Positions 40,314 to 50,757 of a stretch of DNA of 64,000 bases are shown here, piece by piece. Numbering within the stretch: the first letter of the stretch is position 1; the number at the start of each line of letters is the position of its first letter. The DNA comes from Pantoea eucalypti (GTDB taxonomy: Bacteria; Pseudomonadota; Gammaproteobacteria; Enterobacterales; Enterobacteriaceae), in contig NZ_CP045720.1 of NCBI RefSeq assembly GCF_009646115.1, positions 3,906,001 to 3,970,000 on the forward strand, in the 5' to 3' direction. Below the pieces are notes generated by a model. It was not told where the DNA came from. It did not search any database and worked only from the letters and a program-made list of their open reading frames with translations. A program made the position numbers and the translations under genes.

Positions 40314-41573
40314 TTAAGAACGCTTCATCATGTCGAAGAATTCATCATTGGTTTTGGTCATCGCCAGCTTGTTGATGAGGAACTCCATTGCGTCGATTTC
40401 GCCCATTGGGTGAATAATCTTACGCAGGATCCACATCTTCTGCAGCTCTTCCTGAGAGGTCAGCAGCTCTTCTTTACGCGTACCAGAGCGGTTGTAATCA
40501 ATTGCCGGGAAGACGCGTTTTTCAGCAATTTTACGGGCGAGATGCAGTTCCATGTTACCGGTACCTTTAAACTCTTCGTAAATCACTTCGTCCATCTTCG
40601 AACCGGTATCAACCAGCGCGGTCGCGATGATGGTCAGGCTACCGCCCTCTTCCACGTTACGTGCAGCACCAAAGAAACGCTTTGGACGATGCAGGGCGTT
40701 GGCATCCACACCACCGGTCAGGACTTTACCTGAAGCAGGAACCACGGTGTTGTAGGCACGCGCCAGACGTGTGATTGAGTCGAGCAGGATGATGACATCT
40801 TTCTTGTGTTCAACCAGACGCTTGGCCTTTTCGATCACCATTTCAGCAACCTGAACGTGGCGTGAAGCTGGCTCATCGAAGGTTGAAGCGATAACTTCGC
40901 CTTTCACCAGACGCTGCATCTCGGTCACTTCTTCCGGACGCTCATCGATCAGCAGCACCATCAGCACGCAATCCGGGTAGTTATACGCCAGGCTCTGCGC
41001 GATATTCTGCAGCAGCATGGTTTTACCGGCTTTCGGCGGTGCCACAATCAGACCACGCTGACCACGACCGATCGGTGAAGCCAGATCGAGTACGCGTGCG
41101 GTTAAATCTTCCGTTGAGCCATTACCCCGCTCCATACGCAGACGTTTATTTGCGTGCAGCGGCGTGAGGTTTTCGAACAGAATCTTATTACGCGCGTTTT
41201 CCGGCTTGTCGTAGTTAACTTCGTTAACTTTCAGCAGCGCAAAATAACGTTCACCTTCTTTTGGTGGACGGATTTTGCCAGAGATGGTGTCACCCGTGCG
41301 GAGGTTAAAACGGCGGATTTGGCTGGGAGAAACGTAGATATCATCAGGGCCGGCGAGGTAGGAGCTGTCTCCGGAACGGAGGAATCCAAATCCATCCTGA
41401 AGGATCTCCAGCACGCCATCACCGAAGATGTCTTCGCCGCTTTTTGCGTGTTGCTTCAGGATTGAAAAGATAATGTCCTGCTTGCGCATACGAGCCTGGT
41501 TTTCCAGTCCCATATTTTCGCCGAGAGTAATCAGCTCAGCAACCGGCGTATTCTTTAATTCGGTAAGATTCAT
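40314..41573 (-). CDS. rho: Transcription termination factor Rho
   Basis: A 419-residue hexameric RNA helicase that ends transcription at rut sites. An N-terminal RNA-binding domain with [21 protein letters not shown] leads to the RecA-like motor: the Walker A region [29 protein letters not shown], and the Q- and R-loops. Length is the same as E. coli. It has an unusually long leader of about 350 bases, in keeping with known autogenous attenuation. Confidence 0.99.
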   Translation of the reverse strand: MNLTELKNTPVAELITLGENMGLENQARMRKQDIIFSILKQHAKSGEDIFGDGVLEILQDGFGFLRSGDSSYLAGPDDIYVSPSQIRRFNLRTGDTISGKIRPPKEGERYFALLKVNEVNYDKPENARNKILFENLTPLHANKRLRMERGNGSTEDLTARVLDLASPIGRGQRGLIVAPPKAGKTMLLQNIAQSLAYNYPDCVLMVLLIDERPEEVTEMQRLVKGEVIASTFDEPASRHVQVAEMVIEKAKRLVEHKKDVIILLDSITRLARAYNTVVPASGKVLTGGVDANALHRPKRFFGAARNVEEGGSLTIIATALVDTGSKMDEVIYEEFKGTGNMELHLARKIAEKRVFPAIDYNRSGTRKEELLTSQEELQKMWILRKIIHPMGEIDAMEFLINKLAMTKTNDEFFDMMKRS

Positions 41574-41800
41574 AGTGATGGGTTCTTAAACTCGGGGTAA
41601 TACTCGGAATGTTTGTCGTGAGTGGTATGGCAATTAATCCATGCCGTTAATGGCTCTTTTCGGCTCTTCCCGACGATCATCGTATGAAATGGCGATCGGT
41701 ATGCAAGAAGGTGTCCGAATGTGATGCCAGAGTTGGAGCTAACCGTAAGATTGCTGAACCGTTCTATCTTTGTAAGGTACAGGGCGACAGGGTTCAACAA
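41570..41800 (-). other. Open frame in the rho leader overlapping the rho start codon
   Basis: A 76-codon frame on the minus strand whose TGA overlaps the rho ATG (ATGA). It has no clear ribosome site and I do not recognise the peptide; it does not resemble E. coli RhoL as I recall it. The coupled overlap is the only point in its favour. The 41574-41924 interval otherwise holds the rho leader; TTGAAC and TACAAA near 41780-41795, 17 bases apart, could be the promoter. Confidence 0.25.
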
Positions 41801-41924
41801 GGGAAAACTTTAGATGCTAACTACAAGGTAAGTTCGTAATGCAGTAATGGTAACTTAGCACGCCTGAAAGTGAACGTCCAGCAGCAGGAGATAAATTCAC
41901 CACTGCCAGACATTCAGTCCTGCA

Positions 41925-42257
41925 TTACGCCAGATTGGCGTTCAGGAACTCTTTCAGCTGGCCTTTAGACAACGCGCCCACTTTGGTCGCGGCGACTTCG
42001 CCATTTTTAAACAGCAGCAGCGTCGGGATACCACGAATGCCATACTTCGGTGCCGTGCCTGGGTTATCGTCAATATTCAGCTTAGCGATGGTCAGCTTGC
42101 CATCATACTCTTCTGCAACTTCATCAAGGATTGGCGCGATCATTTTGCAAGGACCACACCATTCAGCCCAGAAATCTACCAGTGTAACGCCGTCGGCTTT
42201 CAGCACGTCGGTGTCGAAACTGTCATCAGTCAGATGAACGATTTTATCGCTGCTCAT
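41925..42257 (-). CDS. trxA: Thioredoxin 1 (TrxA)
   Basis: A 110-residue cytoplasmic disulfide reductase. The redox motif WCGPCK has C34 and C37, one position later than E. coli because of an extra serine after Met1. The cis-proline is in [11 protein letters not shown]. It is divergent from rhlB and upstream of rho as in E. coli. Confidence 0.98.
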   Translation of the reverse strand: MSSDKIVHLTDDSFDTDVLKADGVTLVDFWAEWCGPCKMIAPILDEVAEEYDGKLTIAKLNIDDNPGTAPKYGIRGIPTLLLFKNGEVAATKVGALSKGQLKEFLNANLA

Positions 42258-42374
42258 GTTTTACTCCACAAGATTATGCCTGGCGAATTGGCGTAAAATA
42301 TACCAATGTTGGTTGACTTTATTTCATCGGATACGCTTTCGTAAAGCGATAGTAAGCTGATATTCTACCACACT

Positions 42375-43667
42375 ATGAGCAAAACACACTTAACTGAACA
42401 GAAGTTTTCCGACTTCGCCCTGCACCCAAAAGTGGTGGAAGCCCTTGATAGTAAAGGCTTTCAATACTGCACGCCGATTCAGGCGTTAGCTCTGCCTTTT
42501 ACGCTTTCAGGGCGTGATGTTGCAGGCCAGGCGCAAACCGGTACCGGCAAAACGATGGCGTTTCTGACGTCAACGTTTCATCATCTTCTCTCTCATCCTG
42601 CGGCGGAAGGCCGTCAGGTTAACCAGCCACGGGCATTAATTCTTGCGCCGACGCGTGAACTTGCTGTGCAGATTCATGCAGATGCCGAACCCCTTACCGC
42701 CTCAACCGGCCTGAAACTGGGTCTCGCCTATGGCGGAGACGGGTATGACAAACAGCTGAAAGTGCTTGAGCAGGGCGTTGATATTCTGGTGGCAACCACC
42801 GGTCGCCTGATCGACTACGCGAAACAGAATCACGTTAATCTCGGTGCTATTCAGGTTATGGTGCTGGACGAAGCCGATCGCATGTTCGATCTCGGCTTTA
42901 TTAAAGATATTCGCTGGCTGTTCCGTCGCATGCCGCCGGCTACCCAACGTCTGAGCATGCTGTTCTCGGCCACCCTTTCTTATCGTGTCCGTGAACTGGC
43001 ATTTGAGCACATGAACAGTGCTGAATATGTGGAAGTGGAACCGGAACAAAAAACCGGCCATCGCATTCAGGAAGAGCTTTTCTATCCGTCTAACGAAGAG
43101 AAAATGCGCCTGCTGCAGACCCTGCTGGAAGAAGAGTGGCCCGATCGCGCCATTATTTTTGCCAACACCAAGCACCGCTGTGAAGATGTCTGGGGCCACC
43201 TGGCTGCTGATGGACACCGCGTCGGCCTGCTGACCGGCGACGTTGCTCAGAAGAAGCGTCTGCGTATTCTGGATGACTTCACCAAAGGCGATGTAGATAT
43301 TCTGGTCGCAACTGATGTTGCAGCTCGCGGCCTGCACATCCCGGCGGTAACCCACGTCTTTAACTACGATCTGCCAGACGACTGTGAAGATTATGTTCAC
43401 CGTATTGGCCGTACCGGTCGTGCGGGCGCCAGCGGACACTCTATCAGCCTGGCCTGTGAAGAGTACGCGCTGAACCTGCCTTCGATTGAAGAGTACATTG
43501 GCCATAGCATCCCGGTCAGCAAGTACAGCAGTGAAGCGTTGTTAACTGATTTACCGCCGCCTAAGCGTCTGCAACGCAGTCGTTCCGGCAACGGCCCGCG
43601 TCGCGGGGGAAATAACGCCAATCGTCGCGGCGCGCCTCGCAACAACAACCGTAAACGTTCAGGTTAG
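42375..43667 (+). CDS. rhlB: ATP-dependent RNA helicase RhlB
   Basis: A 430-residue DEAD-box helicase that works with RNase E and PNPase in the degradosome. A Q motif ([11 protein letters not shown]) is near residue 31, Walker A is AQTGTGKT (K59), and DEAD is in [12 protein letters not shown]. The [13 protein letters not shown] and [10 protein letters not shown] motifs complete the core. The basic C-terminal tail rich in R, G and N is the RNA-binding end. gppA starts seven bases downstream. Confidence 0.97.
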   Translation: MSKTHLTEQKFSDFALHPKVVEALDSKGFQYCTPIQALALPFTLSGRDVAGQAQTGTGKTMAFLTSTFHHLLSHPAAEGRQVNQPRALILAPTRELAVQIHADAEPLTASTGLKLGLAYGGDGYDKQLKVLEQGVDILVATTGRLIDYAKQNHVNLGAIQVMVLDEADRMFDLGFIKDIRWLFRRMPPATQRLSMLFSATLSYRVRELAFEHMNSAEYVEVEPEQKTGHRIQEELFYPSNEEKMRLLQTLLEEEWPDRAIIFANTKHRCEDVWGHLAADGHRVGLLTGDVAQKKRLRILDDFTKGDVDILVATDVAARGLHIPAVTHVFNYDLPDDCEDYVHRIGRTGRAGASGHSISLACEEYALNLPSIEEYIGHSIPVSKYSSEALLTDLPPPKRLQRSRSGNGPRRGGNNANRRGAPRNNNRKRSG

Positions 43668-43673
43668 GGCACC

Positions 43674-45158
43674 ATGCTAAGCGCATCGTCACTTTATGCA
43701 GCGATTGATTTAGGATCTAACAGCTTTCATATGTTGGTGGTGCGCGAGGTATCTGGCAGTATTCAGACCATCGCAAAAATAAAGCGCAAGGTTCGCCTTG
43801 CTGCCGGCCTGGATAAAAATAACCTGCTGTCAGCCGATGCGATGTCGCGTGGCTGGCAATGCCTCAGACTCTTCTCTGAACAACTGCAGGATATTCCCCC
43901 CGATCAGATTCGCGTGGTGGCGACCGCCACCTTGCGTCTGGCTGCCAATGCGCAGACCTTTCTTGATACGGCTCAACAGATTCTCGGCTGTACTATCAAT
44001 GTTATCAGCGGTGAAGAAGAGGCGCGCCTGATCTATCAGGGCGTGGCCCACACCACGGGCGGGTCCGACCAGCGTTTAGTGGTCGATATCGGCGGCGGCA
44101 GCACCGAGCTGGCCACCGGCGATGGCTCACATGCTTCGGTGTTGTTTAGTCTGTCGATGGGCTGTGTGACGTGGCTGGAGCGCTTCTTCAGCGATCGTCA
44201 CCTGGCCAAAGAGAACTTTGATCAGGCCGAACTGGCGGCGCGAGAGATGATCCAGCCCGTGGCAGCGCAACTGCGTGAACAGGGCTGGCAGGCCTGTGTC
44301 GGGGCATCCGGCACGGTTCAGGCACTGCAGGAGATCATGGTGGCGCAGGGCATGGATGAGCGCATCACGCTGAATAAACTGCAGCAGTTGAAGCAGCGCG
44401 CTATTCAGTGCGGCAAACTGGAAGAGCTGGAAATCGAAGGGCTGACGCTGGAGCGGGCGCTGGTCTTCCCCAGTGGCCTGTCGATCCTGATCGCCATCTT
44501 CCAGGAACTCAGCATTGATAGCATGACACTGGCGGGCGGCGCACTGCGGGAAGGACTGGTCTACGGCATGCTGCATCTGCCTATTGACCGCGATATCCGC
44601 ACCCGCACGCTGCACAACGTCCAGCGCCGTTTCAGCATCGATGTCGAACAGGCAGACCGCGTGCGTCAACTGGCAGAAAGTTTCTTCCGTCAGGTTTCTG
44701 CGCCGTGGAAGCTGGATCAGCGCTGCCGTGAGCTGTTGCTCAGCGCCTGCGCGATCCACGAAATCGGCCTGAGCGTCGACTTCCGTCATGCGCCACAGCA
44801 CGCGGCGTATCTGGTCCGTCACTTCGACCTTCCCGGCTTCACACCGGCGCAGAAGAAGCTGCTGGCCTGTTTGCTGCAAAACCAGAGCGGCAGCATCGAC
44901 CTGGCGTTGCTGACCCAGCAAAACGCCCTGCCGCCGCGTCTGGCGGAAAGGATGTGCCGTCTGCTGCGACTGGCGATTATTTTCTCCACCCGCCGTCGCG
45001 ACGACACCCTGCCTGCTGTGCGGCTACAGGCAGACGACGATGCCCTGCATCTGACCCTGCCCGCAGGCTGGCTGGAAGCGCATCCGTTGCGCAGCGAACT
45101 GCTGGAGCAGGAAAGCCACTATCAGTCTTACGTCCACTGGTTGTTAACCCTGTCGTAA
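43674..45158 (+). CDS. gppA: Guanosine-5'-triphosphate,3'-diphosphate pyrophosphatase GppA
   Basis: A 494-residue Ppx/GppA phosphatase that converts pppGpp to ppGpp and can trim polyphosphate. [15 protein letters not shown] is the first phosphate loop and [14 protein letters not shown] the second, as in the ASKHA fold. [13 protein letters not shown] carries the catalytic glutamate. The C-terminal half has HD-like helices. It follows rhlB closely and converges on rep. Confidence 0.96.
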   Translation: MLSASSLYAAIDLGSNSFHMLVVREVSGSIQTIAKIKRKVRLAAGLDKNNLLSADAMSRGWQCLRLFSEQLQDIPPDQIRVVATATLRLAANAQTFLDTAQQILGCTINVISGEEEARLIYQGVAHTTGGSDQRLVVDIGGGSTELATGDGSHASVLFSLSMGCVTWLERFFSDRHLAKENFDQAELAAREMIQPVAAQLREQGWQACVGASGTVQALQEIMVAQGMDERITLNKLQQLKQRAIQCGKLEELEIEGLTLERALVFPSGLSILIAIFQELSIDSMTLAGGALREGLVYGMLHLPIDRDIRTRTLHNVQRRFSIDVEQADRVRQLAESFFRQVSAPWKLDQRCRELLLSACAIHEIGLSVDFRHAPQHAAYLVRHFDLPGFTPAQKKLLACLLQNQSGSIDLALLTQQNALPPRLAERMCRLLRLAIIFSTRRRDDTLPAVRLQADDDALHLTLPAGWLEAHPLRSELLEQESHYQSYVHWLLTLS

Positions 45159-45170
45159 TCGTACCCGTGT

Positions 45171-45191
45171 GAGGCGAAATGTCTTCGCCTC
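45171..45191. terminator. Hairpin between convergent gppA and rep
   Basis: An 8-bp perfect stem GAGGCGAA/TTCGCCTC with a five-base loop in the 43-base gap. There is no T run on either side, so termination is uncertain. Confidence 0.45.
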
Positions 45192-45201
45192 CTGCACCGA
45201 T

Positions 45202-47223
45202 TTAACTCTTTTTCGCCTTATCCAGCATCGCTCTCAGACCGGCGACACGGCTCTGTCCGGTTTTCATCCGCTCTTCCGCGCTGACCACTTTGCGCTCGGT
45301 CTCCCATTGCAAATCGTCCTGCGGCAGCTCCAGCAGAAAACGGCTGGGTTCAGGCCGGATTAACTCGCCATATTGCCGGCGTTCACGACACAGGGTAAAG
45401 GTCAGCTCTTTCTGCGCCCTGGTGATCCCGACGTAAGCCAGCCGTCGCTCCTCTTCGATATTGTTCTCATCAATGCTGCTCTGATGCGGCAACAGCCCCT
45501 CTTCCATGCCCACCAGGAACACATAGGGGAACTCCAGTCCTTTAGAGGCGTGCAACGTCATCAGCTGTACCTGATCCAGCTCTTCATCACTTTCACCGCG
45601 TTCCATCATGTCGCGCAGAGTAAAGCGCGTTACCACCTGCGCCAGCGTCATCGGCTCATCAATATCAGTGCCTTCCAGCATTTCTGTCATCCACTGAAAC
45701 AGCGTGTTGACGTTCTTCATCCGCATTTCGGCGGCTTTCGGACTGCCGGAGGTTTCGAACAGCCAGCTTTCGTAGTCGATGCCGCGGATCAAATCGCGCA
45801 CCGCATTCACGGGTTCACGTTCAGTGAGCTGGATAATCTCATTCAGCCAGTGGGTGAAGCGCTGCAGATGCTCCAGACCACGGCCACTTAGCGTCTGCCC
45901 CAGGCCGACATCAAAACTGGCATTAAACAGGCTCTTGCTGCGCAGATTGGCCCACTCACCGAGCTTCTGCAGCGTAGCCGGGCCAATCTCACGGCGCGGC
46001 GTATTGACGATACGCAGGAACGCGCTGTCATCTTCAGGATTGGTCAGCACGCGCAAATAGGCGAGCAGATCTTTGATCTCGGGTCGCGAGAAGAACGAAG
46101 TGCCACCAGAGATGCGATAAGGGATGCGGTTCTGCATCAGAAACTTTTCAAAGGTCCGTGACTGATGATTGCCGCGATAGAGGATCGCGTAATCTTTATA
46201 CTGCGTCCGGTTGATAAAGTGATGTGCGATCAGTTCGCCGGTCACCCGTTCCGCTTCATGCTCTTCGCTGTTAGCGGTCAGCACTTTCAGCTCACTGCCC
46301 TGCCCCAGTTCCGAAAACAATTTTTTTTCAAAGACGTGCGGGTTGTTAGCAATCAGGATATTCGCCGCCTTCAGGATGCGCTGCGAAGAGCGGTAGTTCT
46401 GCTCCAGCTTCACGACCTCCAGCGCAGGGAAGTCCTGATTCAGCAGCACCAGATTCTGCGGCCGCGCACCACGCCAGGAGTAGATGGACTGATCGTCATC
46501 GCCGACCACCGTGAAGCGCGCCCGTGCGCCAACCAGCAGTTTAACCAGCTCATACTGACTGGTGTTGGTGTCCTGATACTCATCCACCAGCAGATAGCGG
46601 ATACGCTGCTGCCAGCGTTCACGCACCTCCTGATTACGCTGCAGCAGCAGCGTCGGCAGCAGAATCAGGTCATCGAAATCGAGCACGTTGCACGACTTAA
46701 GATGCTGGCTGTAAAGGGCATAGCAGTGAGCAAAAATATTATCCTGTTGCGAACGCGCCAGCGCGGCGGCACCCTGCGGATCGATCAGATCATTCTTCCA
46801 GTTCGAGATGGTGGAAATGAGTTGCTGTAACAGCGTCTTATCCTCTTCCAGCCACTCTTTGGTCAGCTCTTTCAGCAGCGCAAGCTGATCCTGATCGTCG
46901 AACAGGGAGAAGTTGGACTTCATGCCCAGCGCCGCGGTTTCGCGTTTGATGATCTCCAGTCCCAGCGTATGGAAGGTCGAAATCAGCAGGCCGCGCGCCT
47001 CTTTGCGGCCCAGGGTTTGCGCCACACGCTCTTTCATTTCGCGCGAGGCCTTATTGGTAAAGGTCACCGCAGCGATATGGCGCGCCTGATAGCCGCATTC
47101 ACGAATCAGGTGGGCGATTTTATTGGTAATCACGCGGGTTTTGCCCGATCCCGCGCCCGCCAGCACCAGACAGGGACCGGTAACAAATTCGACGGCACGT
47201 TGTTGGCTGGGGTTTAAACGCAT
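45202..47223 (-). CDS. rep: ATP-dependent DNA helicase Rep
   Basis: A 673-residue superfamily-1 3'-5' helicase that helps replication forks through protein blocks and supports some phages and plasmids. Walker A is AGAGSGKT (K28). [31 protein letters not shown] and YVGITRA are the other helicase motifs. The lysine-rich C-terminus (LDKAKKS) is the DnaB contact region in E. coli Rep. It diverges from ppiC. Confidence 0.98.
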   Translation of the reverse strand: MRLNPSQQRAVEFVTGPCLVLAGAGSGKTRVITNKIAHLIRECGYQARHIAAVTFTNKASREMKERVAQTLGRKEARGLLISTFHTLGLEIIKRETAALGMKSNFSLFDDQDQLALLKELTKEWLEEDKTLLQQLISTISNWKNDLIDPQGAAALARSQQDNIFAHCYALYSQHLKSCNVLDFDDLILLPTLLLQRNQEVRERWQQRIRYLLVDEYQDTNTSQYELVKLLVGARARFTVVGDDDQSIYSWRGARPQNLVLLNQDFPALEVVKLEQNYRSSQRILKAANILIANNPHVFEKKLFSELGQGSELKVLTANSEEHEAERVTGELIAHHFINRTQYKDYAILYRGNHQSRTFEKFLMQNRIPYRISGGTSFFSRPEIKDLLAYLRVLTNPEDDSAFLRIVNTPRREIGPATLQKLGEWANLRSKSLFNASFDVGLGQTLSGRGLEHLQRFTHWLNEIIQLTEREPVNAVRDLIRGIDYESWLFETSGSPKAAEMRMKNVNTLFQWMTEMLEGTDIDEPMTLAQVVTRFTLRDMMERGESDEELDQVQLMTLHASKGLEFPYVFLVGMEEGLLPHQSSIDENNIEEERRLAYVGITRAQKELTFTLCRERRQYGELIRPEPSRFLLELPQDDLQWETERKVVSAEERMKTGQSRVAGLRAMLDKAKKS

Positions 47224-47298
47224 AGGAGAAATCGCCTGATTAGATCAAAAGAAAGGGGTTTATACTGGGCGGCAATTATACACAACCGAGATATCAAC

Positions 47299-47580
47299 AT
47301 GGCGAAAACCGCGGCGGCTTTACACATCCTCGTTAAAGAGGAAGCGCTGGCAAAAGAGATTCTGGCGAAACTGGCGAAAGGCGGCAATTTTCAGGAGCTG
47401 GCAAAGAAGCACTCAACCTGTCCTTCCGGCCGGAAGGGTGGCGATCTGGGCGAGTTCCGGCAGGGACAGATGGTACCGGCCTTTGATAAAGCGGTCTTTA
47501 CCTGCCCGCTGCTGACGCCTTACGGGCCGGTAAAGACCGGCTTTGGTTATCACATTATCAAAGTGCTCTACCGCAACTAG
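47299..47580 (+). CDS. ppiC: Peptidyl-prolyl cis-trans isomerase C (PpiC, parvulin)
   Basis: A 93-residue cytoplasmic parvulin, a minimal rotamase. [31 protein letters not shown] (the active-site loop) and [12 protein letters not shown] span the entire domain. Its stop codon abuts the convergent yhjG end. In E. coli ilvC follows; here the neighbour comes from a different map region. Confidence 0.97.
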   Translation: MAKTAAALHILVKEEALAKEILAKLAKGGNFQELAKKHSTCPSGRKGGDLGEFRQGQMVPAFDKAVFTCPLLTPYGPVKTGFGYHIIKVLYRN

Positions 47581-49641
47581 TTACTTCTTCTGCTTCATCT
47601 GCTGCAGGACGGTGCTGCACTGGTTATCTTCGTTATCACTTGGAGAGATCAGTGCCAGCAGCGCCGCTGCAGGACCTACGACCGCGCCCAGCGCCACGGC
47701 AGCGGCACCACGCGCCAGCAGTGGCCCCGTTTTCACGCCCGCATCAGGATTTTTAAAGGTGCCGCGCACATAGAGCGGCGAGCGCAGCGTCACGATGCGA
47801 ATGCCTTTACTCTCCGGATTCACCGACAAATCAAGCCGCTCGCTGGCGAAGTTTGCGTTGCCGGAGACATTGATAATCGCGTTCTCGGTGTCAAACACAA
47901 ACAGGTTGGGCGTTGCCACACCATTCTGCAGTTTGAGATCGGTGGCGGCGCAGTTGATGCGCACCTGGTCATCGCCAAACAGTTTACCCACCACATAGTT
48001 ACCGACATTGAGACCGGCAATTTCCATCAGGCTGCGGCTGATCAGACCGTCATTCATCAGCAGCTTAAGTTGCCCGTTACTGGTTCCCAGCAGGTCGGCC
48101 ACTGAGTTACCGGTGCCGGTAAAGCTGGCATCGCCATTGAGCTGACCACGGCTGTTCTTCATCGCCTCCACCGTCGGGAAGAGCTGACGCAGTTGCAGCT
48201 TACGAACATGAAGGTCAACCCGACCGCGCATTGGCGAGTGGTCACCCTCCAGTCGGATAGTGCTGTTGAGATTGCCGCCCGCCACACCAAAGCGCAGCGG
48301 GTCCAGCAGCAGATCGCCGTTTTTCATCTGTAAGTGGGTATAGAGATCGCTTAACGGCAGTGAATTGCTGTGTTCGATCCGTTTGCCGCTGAACTTCACG
48401 TCGGCATCCATCACATCCCAGTTTTTGGTTTCGAATTTATCATGCGGCAGCACGCGGTCAGCAGGCTGGTTCGATTTCTCACCGCGACGCGCTTTAGCCT
48501 GCGCGGTTTTTTCACTGCCTTTACCGGAGTCCACGCCAATGAGTGGACCCAGATCGGCCATACGCAGTTGCTCAGAGGTCATTTCGCCGCTGAGCGTCGG
48601 GCGAGGTTTGACCTGGCTGTAGATCAGCGAGCCATGAATATCGCTGTCACCAATGTGACCATTGAATTTCTCATAGCGGTAGACCGCGCCCTTTTTACCA
48701 TTGAATTTCGCTATCAGATGGCCGTCAGTTTCATAAGGCGGTGTGTCAGGCAACAGAACACCGGTCAGGCCATAAAGATTAGCCAGCGTATCGCCCGAGA
48801 AGCGTAGTCGCACGTTAAGCCCGCCGAGGTTCATTGGATCCTGCAAACCGCCAGTCACCTGAACCCGCGTGGTGCCGTTGCGCACATCGGCCTGAATCGG
48901 GAAGGGGGTGTTCTGGCTTCGCAATGACAGCATGCCCCCAATCTTGCCGTCGCCAGTGAGTTTCTCGTTGTTGTAGGTGCCGCTGGCCTGCCAGCCAAAG
49001 ACAAAGTCGCCTGCGCCTTTCTGCTGGTCATCGCCTCCGGCGATCTGCGTATACGGCACCGGTTTGCCCAGTGGATTGACCTGTACCGTGACATCGGCGC
49101 GGTTAATGGCGTCGCGATAACGAATCTGGCCCTGATCAAACAGAATATTATCCAGACGGAAGGACCAGGCCGATGGCGCAGCATTCTTCTCATCCTTGTC
49201 GCTGTCAGCAAGGGTAAAGGTCCAGTTGTTCTTTTTATCGGCGGTCTGGATCAGTCGCGCATCGGGTCGCTGCAGCTTAATCCACGGGATGAACAGCTCT
49301 TTATGCAGTAACGACAGGGGTGACAGCGTGGCGTCTACACGCTGCAGATGCACCATGGTGACGTCAGAAATGTCAGGCGGGTTGCCCAGCATAATATCTT
49401 CCGCATGGATCTGCGGCCACGGCACCCAGCGCCGCCAGCCGGCCTCGTCGCGATTTCGTGCCCAGTCGATGCCCAGATCCCCGCGTATCGCAAAGGGACG
49501 GTTTAATTCTGTTGAGACTTTCTGATTAATGGTGGGCTTCAGGCGGTTCCAGTCAAAGGTAGCGATCACAACGATAATCACCACAATCAACAGCACCAGA
49601 ATACCTGCTACCCAGCTGACGATTTTCCCGGTACGCGACAT
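47581..49641 (-). CDS. yhjG: AsmA-family protein YhjG
   Basis: A 686-residue envelope protein of the AsmA family. One N-terminal transmembrane helix (about residues 9-28) is followed by a long periplasmic beta-rich region. The C-terminal AsmA domain has LLGTSNGQLKLLMNDGLISR and GIRIVTLRSPLYVRGTFKNP. AsmA-like proteins are implicated in phospholipid movement between membranes; YhjG's own role is not settled. The start at 49641 has GGAG upstream and gives the E. coli length. pdeH is 63 bases upstream on the same strand. Confidence 0.93.
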   Translation of the reverse strand: MSRTGKIVSWVAGILVLLIVVIIVVIATFDWNRLKPTINQKVSTELNRPFAIRGDLGIDWARNRDEAGWRRWVPWPQIHAEDIMLGNPPDISDVTMVHLQRVDATLSPLSLLHKELFIPWIKLQRPDARLIQTADKKNNWTFTLADSDKDEKNAAPSAWSFRLDNILFDQGQIRYRDAINRADVTVQVNPLGKPVPYTQIAGGDDQQKGAGDFVFGWQASGTYNNEKLTGDGKIGGMLSLRSQNTPFPIQADVRNGTTRVQVTGGLQDPMNLGGLNVRLRFSGDTLANLYGLTGVLLPDTPPYETDGHLIAKFNGKKGAVYRYEKFNGHIGDSDIHGSLIYSQVKPRPTLSGEMTSEQLRMADLGPLIGVDSGKGSEKTAQAKARRGEKSNQPADRVLPHDKFETKNWDVMDADVKFSGKRIEHSNSLPLSDLYTHLQMKNGDLLLDPLRFGVAGGNLNSTIRLEGDHSPMRGRVDLHVRKLQLRQLFPTVEAMKNSRGQLNGDASFTGTGNSVADLLGTSNGQLKLLMNDGLISRSLMEIAGLNVGNYVVGKLFGDDQVRINCAATDLKLQNGVATPNLFVFDTENAIINVSGNANFASERLDLSVNPESKGIRIVTLRSPLYVRGTFKNPDAGVKTGPLLARGAAAVALGAVVGPAAALLALISPSDNEDNQCSTVLQQMKQKK

Positions 49642-49704
49642 TACGCTTTCTCCTTGCACATTCACGGTCTGCGTTAAAGATAGTCGAGACCACGAGCAAC
49701 GGCA

Positions 49705-50478
49705 TCAGGGAAGCTGGAGAGTGAGGTGATTCAATTCAGAAAAGGGGACGGGACGCGAAAAGTAATAGCCCTGTGCAGCAATCGCAGGCGACGCTTTGAC
49801 CTGCTGCCACTGCGCTTCCGTTTCCACCCCTTCAACAATGACACCGTTACAGTAACGATTAATCAGTGCAAGCAGCATCGAAAAGAGACTCCGCCCTTCA
49901 TCCGTCGTGCCCAGCATAATAAACAGGTCGCGCGACAGCTTGATGTAATCATATTTCAGTTCAGTCAGCGCTGAGAAATTTGCCATACCTGAACCAAAAT
50001 CATCCAGCCACAGCGGCCCCAGTTCCGGTATTTTCGCCACTTTCTCCTCCTGCGGCAGCGCCTGATGCTCGGTGAGCTCAAACCGTATCCAGGGCAGCTG
50101 GGCAATCAGGCGGCGAATGGCGGGTCGTTGCTGAATGGCGAGCAGTGAAGGACCGTCTATGTTGACCGAAGCGACCACATCACTGCGCTTAAAAAATGCG
50201 CTCCATTCTGCCAGCAGTTCAAGCTGCTCATGCACGACATCCAGGCGCCGGGCGATATCGAGTCCGGCAAACCAGGCTTCAGGCGAAAGATTCCGTTCCG
50301 GTTCAGAAGGATGCGACACGGCGGTCAGGAGTTCAATGGCAAGTAATTGACCGGTAACCCGGTAGATGGGCTGAAACCGATAGCGTCGATGACATTGTTG
50401 CCAGAAGAGCGGGGTTTCCGGGTGGAGTTTAAGGTCGTTTGAAGACGGCAGCCATTGGCTAATACTCTCCATCACCAT
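49705..50478 (-). CDS. pdeH: Cyclic-di-GMP phosphodiesterase PdeH (YhjH)
   Basis: A 257-residue stand-alone EAL domain. The catalytic residues are in place: E49 (ELL instead of EAL), N106, E134, D159-D160 in LWLDDFGSGMANF, K180, E216 and E219 in IVEGVET. In E. coli PdeH is the main c-di-GMP hydrolase that keeps YcgR from braking flagella. No transmembrane or sensor domain is present. ATG codons at 50478 and 50472 are both possible; AGGGAA favours the first. Confidence 0.92.
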   Translation of the reverse strand: MVMESISQWLPSSNDLKLHPETPLFWQQCHRRYRFQPIYRVTGQLLAIELLTAVSHPSEPERNLSPEAWFAGLDIARRLDVVHEQLELLAEWSAFFKRSDVVASVNIDGPSLLAIQQRPAIRRLIAQLPWIRFELTEHQALPQEEKVAKIPELGPLWLDDFGSGMANFSALTELKYDYIKLSRDLFIMLGTTDEGRSLFSMLLALINRYCNGVIVEGVETEAQWQQVKASPAIAAQGYYFSRPVPFSELNHLTLQLP

Positions 50479-50675
50479 GCTATTTCCCTGAGTGGTAACA
50501 AGTCCCCAAAATGGATGACTGAGCGATTATCAAAAGTGCCTGTGATATTAAGATGAACGGCATGGCAATATAAAACGGCGAGTTTATCAGCCGTCTCGCT
50601 AACATAATCGGCTAAACAAGCCGACGTTAGCCGCGTTTATCTGCCAGATCGAGGCTGTTTCATGCCTTAAGTTAA

Positions 50676-50694
50676 ATTAAAACGGCGTTTTAAA
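50676..50694. promoter_or_regulatory. Candidate KdgR operator upstream of kdgK
   Basis: ATTAAAACGGCGTTTTAAA has a perfect 7-bp palindrome (TTAAAAC/GTTTTAA) and fits the KdgR box consensus as I recall it (AATRAAAYRNYRTTTYATT) at about 16 of 19 positions. KdgR represses ketodeoxygluconate catabolism genes in enterobacteria, and the site is 64 bases before kdgK. Confidence 0.55.
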
Positions 50695-50757
50695 ATCATT
50701 GACGTCTGCCATACCAGACGCGAGACTAGGACGATATTTCACTACAGGTCTGAAACC

